Origin: Ectopseudomonas toyotomiensis
Lineage (GTDB): Bacteria > Pseudomonadota > Gammaproteobacteria > Pseudomonadales > Pseudomonadaceae
Reading direction: 5' to 3'
DNA length: 64,000 nt
NCBI RefSeq assembly: GCF_900115695.1
Contig: NZ_FOXK01000001.1
Coordinates: 558,001 to 622,000, forward strand
A model generated the notes under the pieces. That model worked only from the letters and a program-made list of their open reading frames with translations, ran no database searches and was not told where the DNA came from. Positions 1 through 9,089 of the stretch are shown here, piece by piece (the stretch's first letter is position 1; each line of letters starts with the position of its first letter). Made by a program: the position numbers and the translations under genes.

Positions 1-636
1 GCCGCTGACGGCGGTGACGCCGATGGCAGCCAGGCGGATACGTGCCAGTTGGTAGATATCGGCCATGAACCTGCCGGCATTGGCGCTGGGCACGAATGCG
101 CTGGCAGCCCCGGCGTGCTGTTGTACGAAGGCCTCGCGTACTTCAGCCCCGACCTCGAACGCGGCCGGGCCGATGGCTGGGCCAAGCCAGACCAGCAATT
201 CCTGCGGCGCGACTTTCATCGCCTGCACGGTCGCCTCCAGCACACCACCGGCCAACCCGCGCCAACCCGCATGGGCAGCCGCCACACGCGTACCGGCGCG
301 GTCGCAGAACAATGCCGGCAGGCAATCGGCAGTCATCGCCGTACAGGCGATACCAGGCGTGGCCGTCCAGTTGCCATCGGCTTCGATGACCACCGCCGGA
401 TTGGCTTCGGCCACCACTATGCCGTGCACCTGGCGCAACCAGGCTGGCTGGCAACCCAGGGCATCGACCAGATACTGACGGTTGCTTGCCACCGCAATCG
501 GGTCGTCCTCGACATGATCGCCCAGGTTGAAGGTATCGAACAGTGCCGCGCTGACGCCGCCGCTACGGGTGGTGACGCAGGCGCGCACGTTAGCCGGCGC
601 AGGCCAGTCGGGAGTCAACCAATCGTGGGCACTCAC
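1..636 (-). CDS. pgeF: Peptidoglycan editing factor PgeF (YfiH/DUF152 family), C-terminus cut by window edge
   Basis: The 212 visible codons match the YfiH/PgeF family (about 240 aa). Visible family marks are the VHG histidine motif, the DCLP cysteine motif and the AAHAGWRG block, which supply the His/Cys/His zinc-type active site. Family members were once called polyphenol oxidases or laccases. In E. coli PgeF removes wrongly inserted L-Ser from muropeptide precursors, a cytoplasmic quality-control step. The start is GTG at 636, whose GTGA overlaps the rluD stop, so the two genes are probably translationally coupled. The last 25 or so residues lie beyond base 1. The identification is firm from motifs; the editing role is taken from the E. 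coli member. Confidence 0.9.
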   Translation of the reverse strand, partial: MSAHDWLTPDWPAPANVRACVTTRSGGVSAALFDTFNLGDHVEDDPIAVASNRQYLVDALGCQPAWLRQVHGIVVAEANPAVVIEADGNWTATPGIACTAMTADCLPALFCDRAGTRVAAAHAGWRGLAGGVLEATVQAMKVAPQELLVWLGPAIGPAAFEVGAEVREAFVQQHAGAASAFVPSANAGRFMADIYQLARIRLAAIGVTAVSG

Positions 637-1607
637 CCGACGAAAGCCTCACGATCCTGGCGCAGCAGGGTCAGTAGCCAGACCAGATCATCCGGCAGCT
701 CCGACTCCCACTTCATGCGCTTGCCCGTAGCCGGATGATCCAGCTCGAGAAAGCGTGCATGCAACGCCTGACGCGGGAATTCCTTGAGGCTCTGCACCAG
801 TGTCGGGCTGGCGGCTGGCGGAATGCGGAAACGGCCGGCGTAGACCGGATCGCCCACCAGCGGGTAGCCAACGTGGGTCATGTGCACACGAATCTGGTGG
901 GTACGCCCGGTTTCCAGCTTGACCCGTACATGGGTGTGCGAGCGGTAGCGCTCGAGCACGCGGTAGTGACTGATCGCCGGCTTGCCGCCATCGGTCACTG
1001 CCATACGCTGACGCTGGCTGGAGCTGCGGCCAATCGGCGCATCGATGGTGCCGCCGGCGGTGATCACGCCGATGCAGATGCATTCATAGATGCGGCTGAC
1101 GCTGCGCTTCTGCAGTTGTTCGACCAGATTGGTCTGCGCCTGCAGGGTCTTGGCCACCACCATCAGGCCGGTGGTGTCCTTGTCCAGACGATGGACGATG
1201 CCGGCGCGCGGCACATTGATGATGTCCGGTACGTGGTGCAGCAGGGCGTTGAGCAGGGTGCCGTCGGCATGCCCCGCGGCCGGGTGCACCACCAGACCGG
1301 CTGGCTTGTCGATCACCAGCAGGTGTTCGTCTTCATAGACGATGTTCAGTTCGATGTCCTGCGCGATCCACTCGCCCTGCGCTTCCTGCTCGGCATCCAG
1401 TACCAGCGTCGAGCCAGCATGCACGGTGTCGCGCGGACGCGCCACGGCGCCATCGACAGTCAGGCGACCTTCCTTGATCCAGGTGGAAAGGCGCGAACGG
1501 GAGAACTCGCCAAACAGCTGCGCAGCCACCTGGTCGAGGCGTTGACCGCCCTGTTCAAAGGGGACAATGGCCTGGAGTTGGATCAGCTGTTTGTTTATAG
1601 AAGTCAT
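633..1607 (-). CDS. rluD: 23S rRNA pseudouridine(1911/1915/1917) synthase RluD
   Basis: A 324-residue RluA-family pseudouridine synthase. An S4-like RNA-binding domain (about residues 18-80) precedes the catalytic domain. The catalytic Asp is D142 in the HRLDKDTTG motif. It modifies helix 69 of 23S rRNA and matters for 50S assembly. I chose the ATG at 1607 (MTSINKQ); an in-frame ATG nine bases upstream would add MPK. It lies upstream of pgeF with a 4-bp overlap, an order typical of Pseudomonas, and is divergent from bamD across a 138-bp gap that must hold both promoters. Confidence 0.95.
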   Translation of the reverse strand: MTSINKQLIQLQAIVPFEQGGQRLDQVAAQLFGEFSRSRLSTWIKEGRLTVDGAVARPRDTVHAGSTLVLDAEQEAQGEWIAQDIELNIVYEDEHLLVIDKPAGLVVHPAAGHADGTLLNALLHHVPDIINVPRAGIVHRLDKDTTGLMVVAKTLQAQTNLVEQLQKRSVSRIYECICIGVITAGGTIDAPIGRSSSQRQRMAVTDGGKPAISHYRVLERYRSHTHVRVKLETGRTHQIRVHMTHVGYPLVGDPVYAGRFRIPPAASPTLVQSLKEFPRQALHARFLELDHPATGKRMKWESELPDDLVWLLTLLRQDREAFVG

Positions 1608-1633
1608 CTTCGGCAACGGCGGGAGCCTGGCCT

Positions 1634-1664
1634 TTGGTTTCGGCGACAGGCTTGTGGTTAAATA
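1634..1664 (+). promoter_or_regulatory. Possible sigma-70 promoter for bamD
   Basis: TTGGTT at 1634-1639 and TTAAAT at 1658-1663 are separated by 18 bases in the rluD-bamD divergent gap. The match to the consensus is moderate. No start-site evidence is available. Confidence 0.3.
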
Positions 1665-1745
1665 CGGCGTCTTTGCCCCAGGGTTTTCCGGGGGCGCTCA
1701 TCATAACAGGACGGCCGCGCGGCCGTCACAGGGACGCAAGCCGCC

Positions 1746-2738
1746 ATGCAAGTGAAACACCTGCTGCTGATCGCCATCCTCGCCCTTACCGCCGCCTGCT
1801 CTTCCAAGCAGCCGGAGGTCGATGAAAACCTCAGCGAGGTGGAGCTGTACCAGCAGGCCCAGGCCGACCTGGACAACCGCAGCTACACCCAGGCCATCGC
1901 CAAACTGAAGGCGCTGGAGTCGCGCTATCCGTTCGGGCGCTATGCCGAGCAGGCGCAGCTGGAGCTGATCTACGCCTACTACAAGAATGCCGAGCCGGAG
2001 GCCGCCAAGTCGTCCGCCGAGCGCTTCATTCGTCTGCACCCGCAGCACGCCAACGTCGACTACGCCTACTACCTCAAGGGCCTGGCCTCCTTCGACCAGG
2101 ACCGTGGCCTGCTGGCGCGCTTCCTGCCGCTGGACATGACCAAGCGTGACCCGGGCGCCGCGCGCGACTCCTACAACGAGTTCGCTCAGCTCACCAGCCG
2201 TTACCCGACCAGCCGCTACGCCCCGGACGCCAAACAGCGCATGATCTACCTGCGCAACCTGCTGGCCGCCTATGAAGTGCACGTCGCCCACTACTACCTG
2301 ACCCGCCAGGCCTACGTCGCCGCCGGCAACCGTGGCCGCTACGTGGTGGAAAACTTCCAGGAAACCCCGTCGGTCGGTGACGGTCTGGCAATCATGACCG
2401 AGGCTTATCAGCGCCTGTCCCTGGACGACCTGGCTGCCACCAGCCTGGAAACCCTCAAGCTCAACTACCCTGACCATCCGAGCCTGGAAAGCGGCGAGTT
2501 CGTGCCGCTCGAAGAGGAAGCCGACAACCGCTCCTGGCTGGCCAAAGCCACCCTGGGCCTGATCGAAACCGACACGCCGTTGCCGCCGGGCGAAACCCGC
2601 GCCAGCCAGGACGTGGTTCGTCAGTACGAGGAAGCCGAGCAGCAGATACCGCGCGAACTGCAGCAGGACGCCAAGACCGGCGAAACCGCCAAGAAGCGTT
2701 CGATCTGGAGCTACCTGACCTTCGGTCTGTTCGACTGA
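1746..2738 (+). CDS. bamD: Outer membrane assembly lipoprotein BamD (ComL)
   Basis: A 330-residue lipoprotein. A short hydrophobic signal ends in the lipobox LTAAC with the lipidated Cys at residue 18. The mature part is built of TPR-like helices (for example the [16 protein letters not shown] and [12 protein letters not shown] segments), as in BamD/ComL. BamD is the essential lipoprotein of the BAM complex that inserts beta-barrel proteins in the outer membrane. The C-terminal 80 or so residues are a less conserved charged tail that makes it longer than E. coli BamD (245 aa), as is usual in Pseudomonas. It is a single gene followed by a strong terminator. Confidence 0.95.
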   Translation: MQVKHLLLIAILALTAACSSKQPEVDENLSEVELYQQAQADLDNRSYTQAIAKLKALESRYPFGRYAEQAQLELIYAYYKNAEPEAAKSSAERFIRLHPQHANVDYAYYLKGLASFDQDRGLLARFLPLDMTKRDPGAARDSYNEFAQLTSRYPTSRYAPDAKQRMIYLRNLLAAYEVHVAHYYLTRQAYVAAGNRGRYVVENFQETPSVGDGLAIMTEAYQRLSLDDLAATSLETLKLNYPDHPSLESGEFVPLEEEADNRSWLAKATLGLIETDTPLPPGETRASQDVVRQYEEAEQQIPRELQQDAKTGETAKKRSIWSYLTFGLFD

Positions 2739-2756
2739 TCGACACGTCAACGCAGA

Positions 2757-2783
2757 AGGGAGGCCCCGGCCTCCCTTTTTTCT
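2757..2783 (+). terminator. Rho-independent terminator of bamD
   Basis: GGGAGGCC (2759-2766) pairs with GGCCTCCC (2769-2776) and is followed by six T residues, 20 bases after the bamD stop. Confidence 0.85.
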
Positions 2784-2929
2784 GCCCACGGATTTCATCC
2801 TGGCTACGGGCTCACCTCCGACTTGCAGCCCGTCCCCTCGGAATCAGCTCACAGCCTGCCACCGCCCCCCTGTGCCGATGGTCTCAGCTTGGCTAAACTG
2901 CCGGCTTTAACCGGATAAAAGAGCACACC

Positions 2930-3166
2930 ATGGGCCTGTTCCGCCTGCTGTTCTGGGTTGCAGTGATCTTCGCCGCAATCTGGATCTGGCGTCGCTTCAT
3001 CAGCAAAGCCAAAAGCACTCGACCCACCGAGGACACCGCAGCCCCCATGGTGCGCTGCGCGCACTGCGGCGTGCACATTCCCAAGACCCAGGCGCTGAGC
3101 CAGGATCAGCAGTGGTACTGCAGCCAGGCCCACCTCGAACAAGGCCCGCACACCGGTGACCGCTGA
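2930..3166 (+). CDS. PP0621-family small membrane protein with CxxC zinc-finger-like tail
   Basis: A 78-residue protein. Residues 3-20 form one N-terminal membrane helix (LFRLLFWVAVIFAAIWIW), followed by a basic stretch. The soluble tail holds RCAHCG and a later YCSQAH, a Cys-x2-Cys...Cys-x3-His pattern like a small MYND-type zinc finger. I recognise it as the conserved PP0621-type protein found just ahead of pilS in Pseudomonas. Its function is unknown. The pilS GTG start lies inside its last codons, so the two are likely coupled, which suggests but does not prove a link to pilus regulation. Confidence 0.8.
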   Translation: MGLFRLLFWVAVIFAAIWIWRRFISKAKSTRPTEDTAAPMVRCAHCGVHIPKTQALSQDQQWYCSQAHLEQGPHTGDR

Positions 3167-4748
3167 TATCAGCGCACCCGGCAACACCCAGGGGCGACGC
3201 ATCCTCAGGCTTTATCACTTCTATCGCCTGAGCATCGGCCTGGCGCTGATACTGATGATCTCCAGCAACCTCGACGAGCAGTTGCTGGACGTCGTGCATA
3301 TCGAGCTGTTTCGCACCGGCAGCTGGGTTTACCTGATCCTCAACATCTTCATCGCCGTACTGGTGCAGAAACCCAAGCACCTGATGCAGCTGTTCAGCCT
3401 GGCGCTGGTCGACGTGATCTTTCTCTCGGCCCTGTTCTACGCCGCCGGCGGCACGCCCAGCGGCATAGGCAACCTGCTGGTGGTAGCGGTGGCCATCGCC
3501 AATATCCTCCTGCGCGGACGCGTTGGTCTGCTGATCGCCGCCGTCGCCGCCATGGCGCTGATCTACCTGACCTTCTACCTCAGCCTCAGCCGCCCGGCTG
3601 CCGCCGCCCAGTACGTGCAGGCTGGCGCCCTCGGCGCGCTGTGCTTCGCCGGGGCGCTGTTCATCCAAGGCATCACCCGCCGCCTGCAAGTCAGCGAGAA
3701 CCTGGCCGAGCAACGCGCGGCCGACGTGGCCAACCTGGAAGAGCTCAACGCGCAGATCCTGCAGCGCATGCGCACCGGCATCCTGGTGCTCGATACCCAG
3801 CATCGTGTGCTGCTGGCCAACCAGGGCGCGACCCAACTGCTGGGGCGCGGCGAACTGACCGGCAAGATCATCGACCCACACAGCCCGGAGCTGGTCAAAC
3901 GCCTGCAACAGTGGCTGCACAACCCGACCTTGCGCCCGGACAGCCTGCAGGCCCAGGTCGATGGCCCGGTACTGCAGCCCAGCTTCATTTCCCTGCAACG
4001 CGGTGACCAGCAGCACACCCTTGTGTTTCTCGACGACATCTCGCAGATCGCCCAGCAGGCGCAGCAACTCAAGCTGGCCTCGCTCGGCCGCCTGACCGCC
4101 GGTATCGCCCACGAAATTCGCAACCCGCTCGGCGCCATCAGTCATGCCGCGCAATTGCTGCAGGAGTCGGAGGATCTGCACGGCCCAGACCAGCGCCTGG
4201 CGCAGATCATTCAGGATCACTCCAAGCGCATGAACCTGGTGATCGAGAACGTTCTGCAACTGTCACGCAGGCGCCAAGCCGAACCGCAACTGCTCGACCT
4301 GAAGTACTGGCTGCACCGCTTCGCCAGCGAGTTTCGCAGCTCGGCACCGACTGACCGGCAGATCCACCTGGAGACCCAGGGCGGCAGCCTGCAGACACGC
4401 ATGGACCCGCATCAACTGACCCAAGTGCTGACCAATCTGGTCCAGAACGGCCTGCGCTATAGTGCCAAGCAGCACAAGATCGGCCAGGTCTGGCTGCGCC
4501 TTTTCCGCGACGAGAACAGCGACCTGCCGGTGCTGGAAATCCTCGACGACGGCCCCGGTGTGCCGCCCGAGCAAGAGCAGCACATCTTCGAGCCCTTCTA
4601 CACCACCGAGAACAAGGGCACCGGCCTCGGCCTGTATATTTCTCGCGAGCTGTGCCAAGGCAACCAGGCCCGCCTCGACTATAAACCTCGTGAAGGGGGC
4701 GGCAGTTGCTTCCGTATCACCTTCGCCCATCCGCGCAAACTGAGCTGA
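3156..4748 (+). CDS. pilS: Sensor histidine kinase PilS
   Basis: A 530-residue membrane kinase. The first 175 or so residues contain about six hydrophobic helices, as in P. aeruginosa PilS. A PAS-like region (about 190-300) follows, then the phospho-acceptor H-box AHEIRNPLG with His319, an N-box region (NLVQNGLRYS), and G-boxes DDGPGV and GTGLGLY. In P. aeruginosa PilS senses PilA pilin in the inner membrane and controls PilR. The start is GTG at 3156, overlapping the previous gene by 11 bases; a later start is possible because the first residues are poorly conserved. pilR follows after two bases. Confidence 0.96.
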   Translation: MTADISAPGNTQGRRILRLYHFYRLSIGLALILMISSNLDEQLLDVVHIELFRTGSWVYLILNIFIAVLVQKPKHLMQLFSLALVDVIFLSALFYAAGGTPSGIGNLLVVAVAIANILLRGRVGLLIAAVAAMALIYLTFYLSLSRPAAAAQYVQAGALGALCFAGALFIQGITRRLQVSENLAEQRAADVANLEELNAQILQRMRTGILVLDTQHRVLLANQGATQLLGRGELTGKIIDPHSPELVKRLQQWLHNPTLRPDSLQAQVDGPVLQPSFISLQRGDQQHTLVFLDDISQIAQQAQQLKLASLGRLTAGIAHEIRNPLGAISHAAQLLQESEDLHGPDQRLAQIIQDHSKRMNLVIENVLQLSRRRQAEPQLLDLKYWLHRFASEFRSSAPTDRQIHLETQGGSLQTRMDPHQLTQVLTNLVQNGLRYSAKQHKIGQVWLRLFRDENSDLPVLEILDDGPGVPPEQEQHIFEPFYTTENKGTGLGLYISRELCQGNQARLDYKPREGGGSCFRITFAHPRKLS

Positions 4749-4750
4749 GC

Positions 4751-6091
4751 ATGAACCGTCAGAGAGCCCTGATCGTCGACGACGAACCCGATATCCGCGA
4801 GCTGCTGGAAATCACCCTCGGGCGCATGAAGCTGGATACCCGCAGCGCCCGCAACGTCAAGGAAGCGCGCGAGTGGCTGGCGCGCGAGCCGTTCGACCTG
4901 TGCCTGACCGACATGCGCCTGCCCGATGGCACCGGCCTGGATCTGGTGCAGCATATCCAGCAGCGCCATCCGCAAGTGCCCGTGGCGATGATCACCGCCT
5001 ACGGCAGCCTGGACACCGCGATCAACTCGCTCAAGGCCGGCGCCTTCGACTTCCTCACCAAACCGGTGGACCTCGGTCGCCTGCGCGAACTGGTCGCCAC
5101 CGCCCTGCGCATTCGCTCCCCCGAAGGTGAGGAAACCCCGGTCGACAGTCGTCTGCTCGGCGACTCGCCACCGATGAAGTCGCTGCGCAAGCAGATCCAG
5201 AAACTCTCGCGCAGCCAGGCACCGGTCTACATCAGCGGCGAATCGGGTAGCGGCAAGGAACTGGTCGCCCGCCTGATCCACGAACAGGGCCCACGCGTGG
5301 AGCAGCCGTTCGTACCGGTCAACTGCGGCGCGATTCCCTCGGAGCTGATGGAAAGCGAGTTCTTCGGCCACAAGAAAGGTAGCTTCACCGGCGCCATCGA
5401 AGACAAGCAGGGCCTGTTCCAGGCGGCCAATGGCGGCACCCTGTTCCTCGATGAAGTCGCCGACCTGCCGCTGCCGATGCAGGTCAAATTGCTGCGCGCG
5501 ATTCAGGAAAAAGCCGTGCGCGCCGTCGGTGGCCAGCAGGAAGTGGTGGTCGATGTACGCATCCTCTGCGCCACCCACAAGGATCTGGCAGCCGAAGTTG
5601 CTGCTGGCCGTTTCCGCCAGGACCTCTACTACCGGCTCAACGTCATCGAACTGCGCGTGCCGCCGCTGCGTGAGCGTCGCGAAGATATCGCTCAACTGGC
5701 TGACGTGATGCTCGCGCGCCTGGCCGATGGCACTGGCCTGGCCGCCGCCAAACTGCATCCCGATGCCTTGGAGAAGCTGAAGAACTATCGCTTCCCCGGC
5801 AACGTGCGCGAGCTGGAAAACATGCTCGAACGCGCCTACACCCTCTGCGAAGACGACCAGATCACACCCAGCGACCTGCGCCTGGCCGATGCCAGCGGCC
5901 CCAGCAACGAGGGCGGCGAAACCAGCCTGGCGCAGATCGACAACCTCGAGGACTACCTCGAGGACATCGAACGCAAGCTGATCATGCAGGCACTGGAAGA
6001 AACACGTTGGAACCGCACGGCGGCGGCCCAACGTCTGGGCCTGACCTTCCGTTCGATGCGCTATCGCCTGAAGAAACTAGGTATCGACTGA
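4751..6091 (+). CDS. pilR: Sigma-54-dependent response regulator PilR
   Basis: A 446-residue NtrC-family activator. The receiver domain carries phospho-acceptor Asp54 (CLTDMRLPDG). The AAA+ domain has Walker A GESGSGKE (about 163-170), a GSFTGA loop for sigma-54 contact (the usual second residue Ala is Ser here), and a DE box in LFLDEVADLP. The C-terminal Fis-type helix-turn-helix is in the last 40 residues (NRTAAAQRLGL). PilR activates the RpoN-dependent pilA promoter. The ATG at 4751 was chosen because it begins the receiver domain directly after pilS; an upstream in-frame ATG would extend into pilS. Confidence 0.97.
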   Translation: MNRQRALIVDDEPDIRELLEITLGRMKLDTRSARNVKEAREWLAREPFDLCLTDMRLPDGTGLDLVQHIQQRHPQVPVAMITAYGSLDTAINSLKAGAFDFLTKPVDLGRLRELVATALRIRSPEGEETPVDSRLLGDSPPMKSLRKQIQKLSRSQAPVYISGESGSGKELVARLIHEQGPRVEQPFVPVNCGAIPSELMESEFFGHKKGSFTGAIEDKQGLFQAANGGTLFLDEVADLPLPMQVKLLRAIQEKAVRAVGGQQEVVVDVRILCATHKDLAAEVAAGRFRQDLYYRLNVIELRVPPLRERREDIAQLADVMLARLADGTGLAAAKLHPDALEKLKNYRFPGNVRELENMLERAYTLCEDDQITPSDLRLADASGPSNEGGETSLAQIDNLEDYLEDIERKLIMQALEETRWNRTAAAQRLGLTFRSMRYRLKKLGID

Positions 6092-6114
6092 CACCTGCGA
6101 TCACAGATCATTCT

Positions 6115-6152
6115 TGTGTAGGAGCCGACTTGCTGGCGATCAAGCTAGTCCG
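6115..6152. repeat. REP-like element (TGTAGGAGC type)
   Basis: TGTAGGAGCCGACTTGCTGG from 6117 is the start of the small repetitive extragenic palindrome common between genes in Pseudomonas. It lies between the convergent genes pilR and thiO. A second copy of the same type is at 15757-15790. Confidence 0.6.
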
Positions 6153-6159
6153 TTTCACG

Positions 6160-6182
6160 CCCCGCAATCCCTTGATGCGGGG
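6160..6182. terminator. Hairpin between convergent pilR and thiO
   Basis: CCCCGCA (6160-6166) pairs with TGCGGGG (6176-6182) around a 9-base loop. There is no T tract on either side, so it may be part of the repeat or a weak bidirectional terminator. Confidence 0.4.
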
Positions 6183-6193
6183 ATGACGAACCA

Positions 6194-7288
6194 CTAGTGC
6201 AACCGCCCCGCTGGCGCATAAGGCGCCGGATCGATGATCGGCTCACGCCCAAGCATCAGATCAGCCAGCAGCCGGCAGGAGGCTGGCGCCAGCACCAATC
6301 CGTTGCGGAAATGCCCGCAGTTGAGCCATAGCCCGGGATGAGTAGGCAGCTCGCCAATGAAGGGAATGCCCTCGGGCGAACCGGGCCGCAAACCTGCCCA
6401 ATGCCCCACCACTTCGGCATCCTTGAGTGCAGGCAGCAGCTCTTCGGCCGAGGCTTTCAGGCTTTCCAGCGCATTATCGGTCGGCGTCTTGTCGAAGCCG
6501 GCGTATTCCAGCGTGCTACCAATCAGGATATGCCCATCGCGCCGCGGGATCGCATAGCGCCCCTTGGCCAACACCATACTCGGTAGGAAATCATCCGCGC
6601 ACTTGTAGAGAATCATCTGCCCTTTCACCGGCTCGACCGGCAACTCCAGCCCAAGCGTCTTGAGCAACTCGCCACTCCAAGCGCCGGCCGCCAGGACCAC
6701 CCGCTCGGCACGAATCTCACCACCTGCGGTAGTCACACCCCGGATCTGCCCATTCTCCTGAATGAAACCAGTGACCGGGCAATGCTCACGCAGCTCCACG
6801 TTCGGCATGGCCGCCAAAGCCGCCCGCAGCGCTTTGACCAGCCGCGGGTTGCGCACATTGGCCACACCCGGCATATGAATGGCGCGCTTGAAACCGCCAC
6901 CCAGAACAGGCACCTGCTGATAAGCCTCAGCAATATCCACCGGAAACAGCGCGCGCGCCTCGCGCGCAGCCCAGGCCAGCGCCTCGGCCTCGTCATCCAG
7001 ATCAAGCCAATACAAGCCGGTGACATGCACCTCGGGATCGACGCCGGTGTCTTCCAGCAACTGCCGCGCAAACCCCGGATAGAAATCCTGCGACCAATGC
7101 GCCAGCGCCGTCACCGCCGCGCTGTAACGCCAGGGATAGAGCGGCGAAACAATGCCGCCGCCCGCCCAAGAGGCTTCGCGGCCGGCGCGACAACGCTCCA
7201 ACACACAGACCTGCCCCCCCCCCAACGCCAGCTGATAAGCACTGAGCAGACCTAGCGCACCCGCACCCACCACAGCCGCTTTTATCAC
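6194..7288 (-). CDS. thiO: Glycine oxidase ThiO (FAD-dependent)
   Basis: A 364-residue D-amino-acid-oxidase-fold flavoprotein. The N-terminus has the dinucleotide-binding VGAGALGL motif (residues 7-14), and residues near 35-47 (GREASWAGGGIVS) form the FAD-contact loop. The C-terminus has GLRPGSPEGIPFIGE and NCGHFRNG. Glycine oxidase forms the iminoglycine used to build the thiazole of thiamin. It lies alone on the minus strand between pilR and the minor pilins, as in P. aeruginosa PA4548. Nothing in its sequence ties it to pili. Confidence 0.9.
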   Translation of the reverse strand: MIKAAVVGAGALGLLSAYQLALGGGQVCVLERCRAGREASWAGGGIVSPLYPWRYSAAVTALAHWSQDFYPGFARQLLEDTGVDPEVHVTGLYWLDLDDEAEALAWAAREARALFPVDIAEAYQQVPVLGGGFKRAIHMPGVANVRNPRLVKALRAALAAMPNVELREHCPVTGFIQENGQIRGVTTAGGEIRAERVVLAAGAWSGELLKTLGLELPVEPVKGQMILYKCADDFLPSMVLAKGRYAIPRRDGHILIGSTLEYAGFDKTPTDNALESLKASAEELLPALKDAEVVGHWAGLRPGSPEGIPFIGELPTHPGLWLNCGHFRNGLVLAPASCRLLADLMLGREPIIDPAPYAPAGRLH

Positions 7289-7364
7289 GCTTTGCTTGCC
7301 TTCTATCGAAAGGGGACTTAACTAAACAACGTCAGGAAGACGCTACAGATGAAAGGGACCATCC

Positions 7365-7859
7365 ATGCATACCAAACAAGCCGCATTCTCGCTGCACGAA
7401 CTGCTCGTGGTACTCGCCCTGATTACAATTATCGGCAGTTTGGGCATTCCCAACTTTTCAATACTTAGCGCTCGACTCCAGGGCGATACTCAGGCCAACC
7501 TACTCATCGGTCATATGAATGCTGCGCGTGCGCAAGCAATACAGTACGCCATGCAGATCGAACTCTGCGGCTCAGCGAATGGACGCGATTGTAGTGGAGA
7601 CTGGCAAGCCGGATGGTTGACTAGGAACAAGTCTACCTCGGAGGTGCTGGCCAAACATACCCTCCCGCCACCTCTCGCGCTGCAATGGAAAGGCTTCAAC
7701 AAATCAATAATTTTCTACCCCAACGGTACCGCACCAGCAGCAAACGGGCGTTTCCATCTATGCCACCCAGCCAGCCCCAAACGCTGGGAAATTGTCCTCA
7801 ACAAGCCAGGGCGAATCAAAGCAGAGAGCAGTTCGGGACAGGATATCCAGGGCTGCTAA
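7365..7859 (+). CDS. fimT: GspH/FimT-family pseudopilin (FimT-like)
   Basis: A 164-residue type IV pilin-like protein with a short leader and hydrophobic alpha1 segment (residues 8-30). The prepilin peptidase site reads QAA/FSLHE: Ala instead of the usual Gly at -1 and His at +4, with Glu5 kept. The C-terminal half is the GspH/FimT beta domain with Cys residues (ELCGSANGRDCSGDW, FHLCHP, QGC) that could form disulfides. It is first in the minor-pilin operon. FimT has been linked to DNA binding in some species and is dispensable for piliation in P. aeruginosa. The separation from fimU is 93 bases, the widest gap in the operon. Confidence 0.8.
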   Translation: MHTKQAAFSLHELLVVLALITIIGSLGIPNFSILSARLQGDTQANLLIGHMNAARAQAIQYAMQIELCGSANGRDCSGDWQAGWLTRNKSTSEVLAKHTLPPPLALQWKGFNKSIIFYPNGTAPAANGRFHLCHPASPKRWEIVLNKPGRIKAESSSGQDIQGC

Positions 7860-7952
7860 CCGGTTATCCGGAGCTTCACTCCACTCATCCCGCCGACCGG
7901 GACAGATGAACGCCACAGCCTCCAGAATCATATCGCATACAAAGGAGGCGTC

Positions 7953-8489
7953 ATGAATCGCTCAAACGGTGCGGCCGGTTTCTCGCTCATTGAACTGCTG
8001 ATCGTTCTGATCCTGCTGTCCATTATGGCTAGTGTCGCAATGCCCAGCTTCACCAATCTCATCCAGTCCAACAGAGTGCAAAGTGCAAGCGACGAGCTCT
8101 ATGGCCTAATGCAGTACGCGAAGAACGAGGCAGTGATGCGGAACCGCGTAGTTACGCTGGAGAACATCTCCGGTAGTGACGGTCGCTGGGATCAGCAGAT
8201 CCGCATCTACGTCAGCGGCGATCAAGGCACCAATCGGGCCTTCAACGCCTCTGTCGACGAAGAACTGCGTGAACACACAGGTTTCAATCAGGCCAACCTC
8301 ACTGCTTCCGGCAGTGCGGGCGCCCAGAAATGGCTGTCGTTTCGCCCAAACGGCACCCTGGATGTAACTGGTAATCCCGTCATAGTGCTATGCCAGGACG
8401 GCAACACCGGCAATGCTCGATCAATCGCCCTGCAACCGAGTGGCCGCATCACTCAGCCCGCCACGACTCCGACAGACTGCACGCCATGA
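7953..8489 (+). CDS. fimU: Minor pilin FimU (GspH/FimT family)
   Basis: A 178-residue pseudopilin. The prepilin site GFSLIELL is canonical (Gly at -1, Phe+1, Glu5), followed by the alpha1 hydrophobic stretch. The GspH-type beta domain ends in a Cys-containing tail (VIVLCQDG ... PTDCTP), likely a disulfide loop. FimU joins PilV, PilW, PilX and PilE in the tip complex that primes type IV pilus assembly. An AAGGAGG ribosome-binding site lies just before the start. Its stop overlaps the pilV start (ATGA). Confidence 0.88.
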   Translation: MNRSNGAAGFSLIELLIVLILLSIMASVAMPSFTNLIQSNRVQSASDELYGLMQYAKNEAVMRNRVVTLENISGSDGRWDQQIRIYVSGDQGTNRAFNASVDEELREHTGFNQANLTASGSAGAQKWLSFRPNGTLDVTGNPVIVLCQDGNTGNARSIALQPSGRITQPATTPTDCTP

Positions 8490-9079
8490 GGACCTCCATG
8501 TTTAAATCCAACCGGTCAGAGGGCTTCAGCCTGATCGAAGTGCTGGTCGCCATCGTCATCATCAGTATCGGCATTCTCGGCCTGGTTGCTATGCAGGGTC
8601 GAACTATCCAGTACACGCAAGATTCCGCGCAACGCAACACGGCATCTATGCTGGCCGACGATCTAATCGAGCTTATTCGCAGCAACAGAGACGGTGTCGT
8701 CGCATCCAATGGTCTGTTGAGGGGGACATCCAATTACTACAAAGCAGCGTCTGCGAGCTTTCCTGCCAGCGGTGTTGCTGACTGCCGCACAGCCAGCGGC
8801 TGTACACCAGATGATATGGCGACGGATCATCTGAATCTCTGGGCCCAACAGGTACGCAACAGCTTACCGGTGGATAACTCAACCTTGGCCGAGTTCGTAA
8901 TTTGTCGGGATAGCACTCCCAATTCAGCAGCCTGCGACAACCTCGGTTCGGCTATCAAGATCCAGATTGCCTGGCTGAGCCGCAATTCGGAGTGTGCCCC
9001 GAACACCCCCTGTACCAACGCTGGCGAAGTGGACAACGCGAACAGCCGCGAATTCTACCGAATCAGCTTCGAACCCTGA
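8486..9079 (+). CDS. pilV: Minor pilin PilV
   Basis: A 197-residue protein with a canonical prepilin site EGFSLIEVL and the GspI/PilV-type alpha1 (VAIVIISIGILGLVAMQ). The C-terminal domain has several Cys pairs (CRTASGC, CRDSTPNSAAC, CAPNTPC). PilV is a core minor pilin of the priming complex and helps connect the tip adhesin PilY1. The start at 8486 is set by the ATGA overlap with fimU and the position of the leader; an in-frame upstream extension would bury the leader. Confidence 0.9.
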   Translation: MRTSMFKSNRSEGFSLIEVLVAIVIISIGILGLVAMQGRTIQYTQDSAQRNTASMLADDLIELIRSNRDGVVASNGLLRGTSNYYKAASASFPASGVADCRTASGCTPDDMATDHLNLWAQQVRNSLPVDNSTLAEFVICRDSTPNSAACDNLGSAIKIQIAWLSRNSECAPNTPCTNAGEVDNANSREFYRISFEP

Positions 9080-9089
9080 GGCCAGTATT

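Noticed and set aside
7289..7364. AlgR site or promoter upstream of fimT
   Set aside because: In P. aeruginosa AlgR drives the fimU operon, but I could not find a convincing AlgR box or -10/-35 pair in this short gap.
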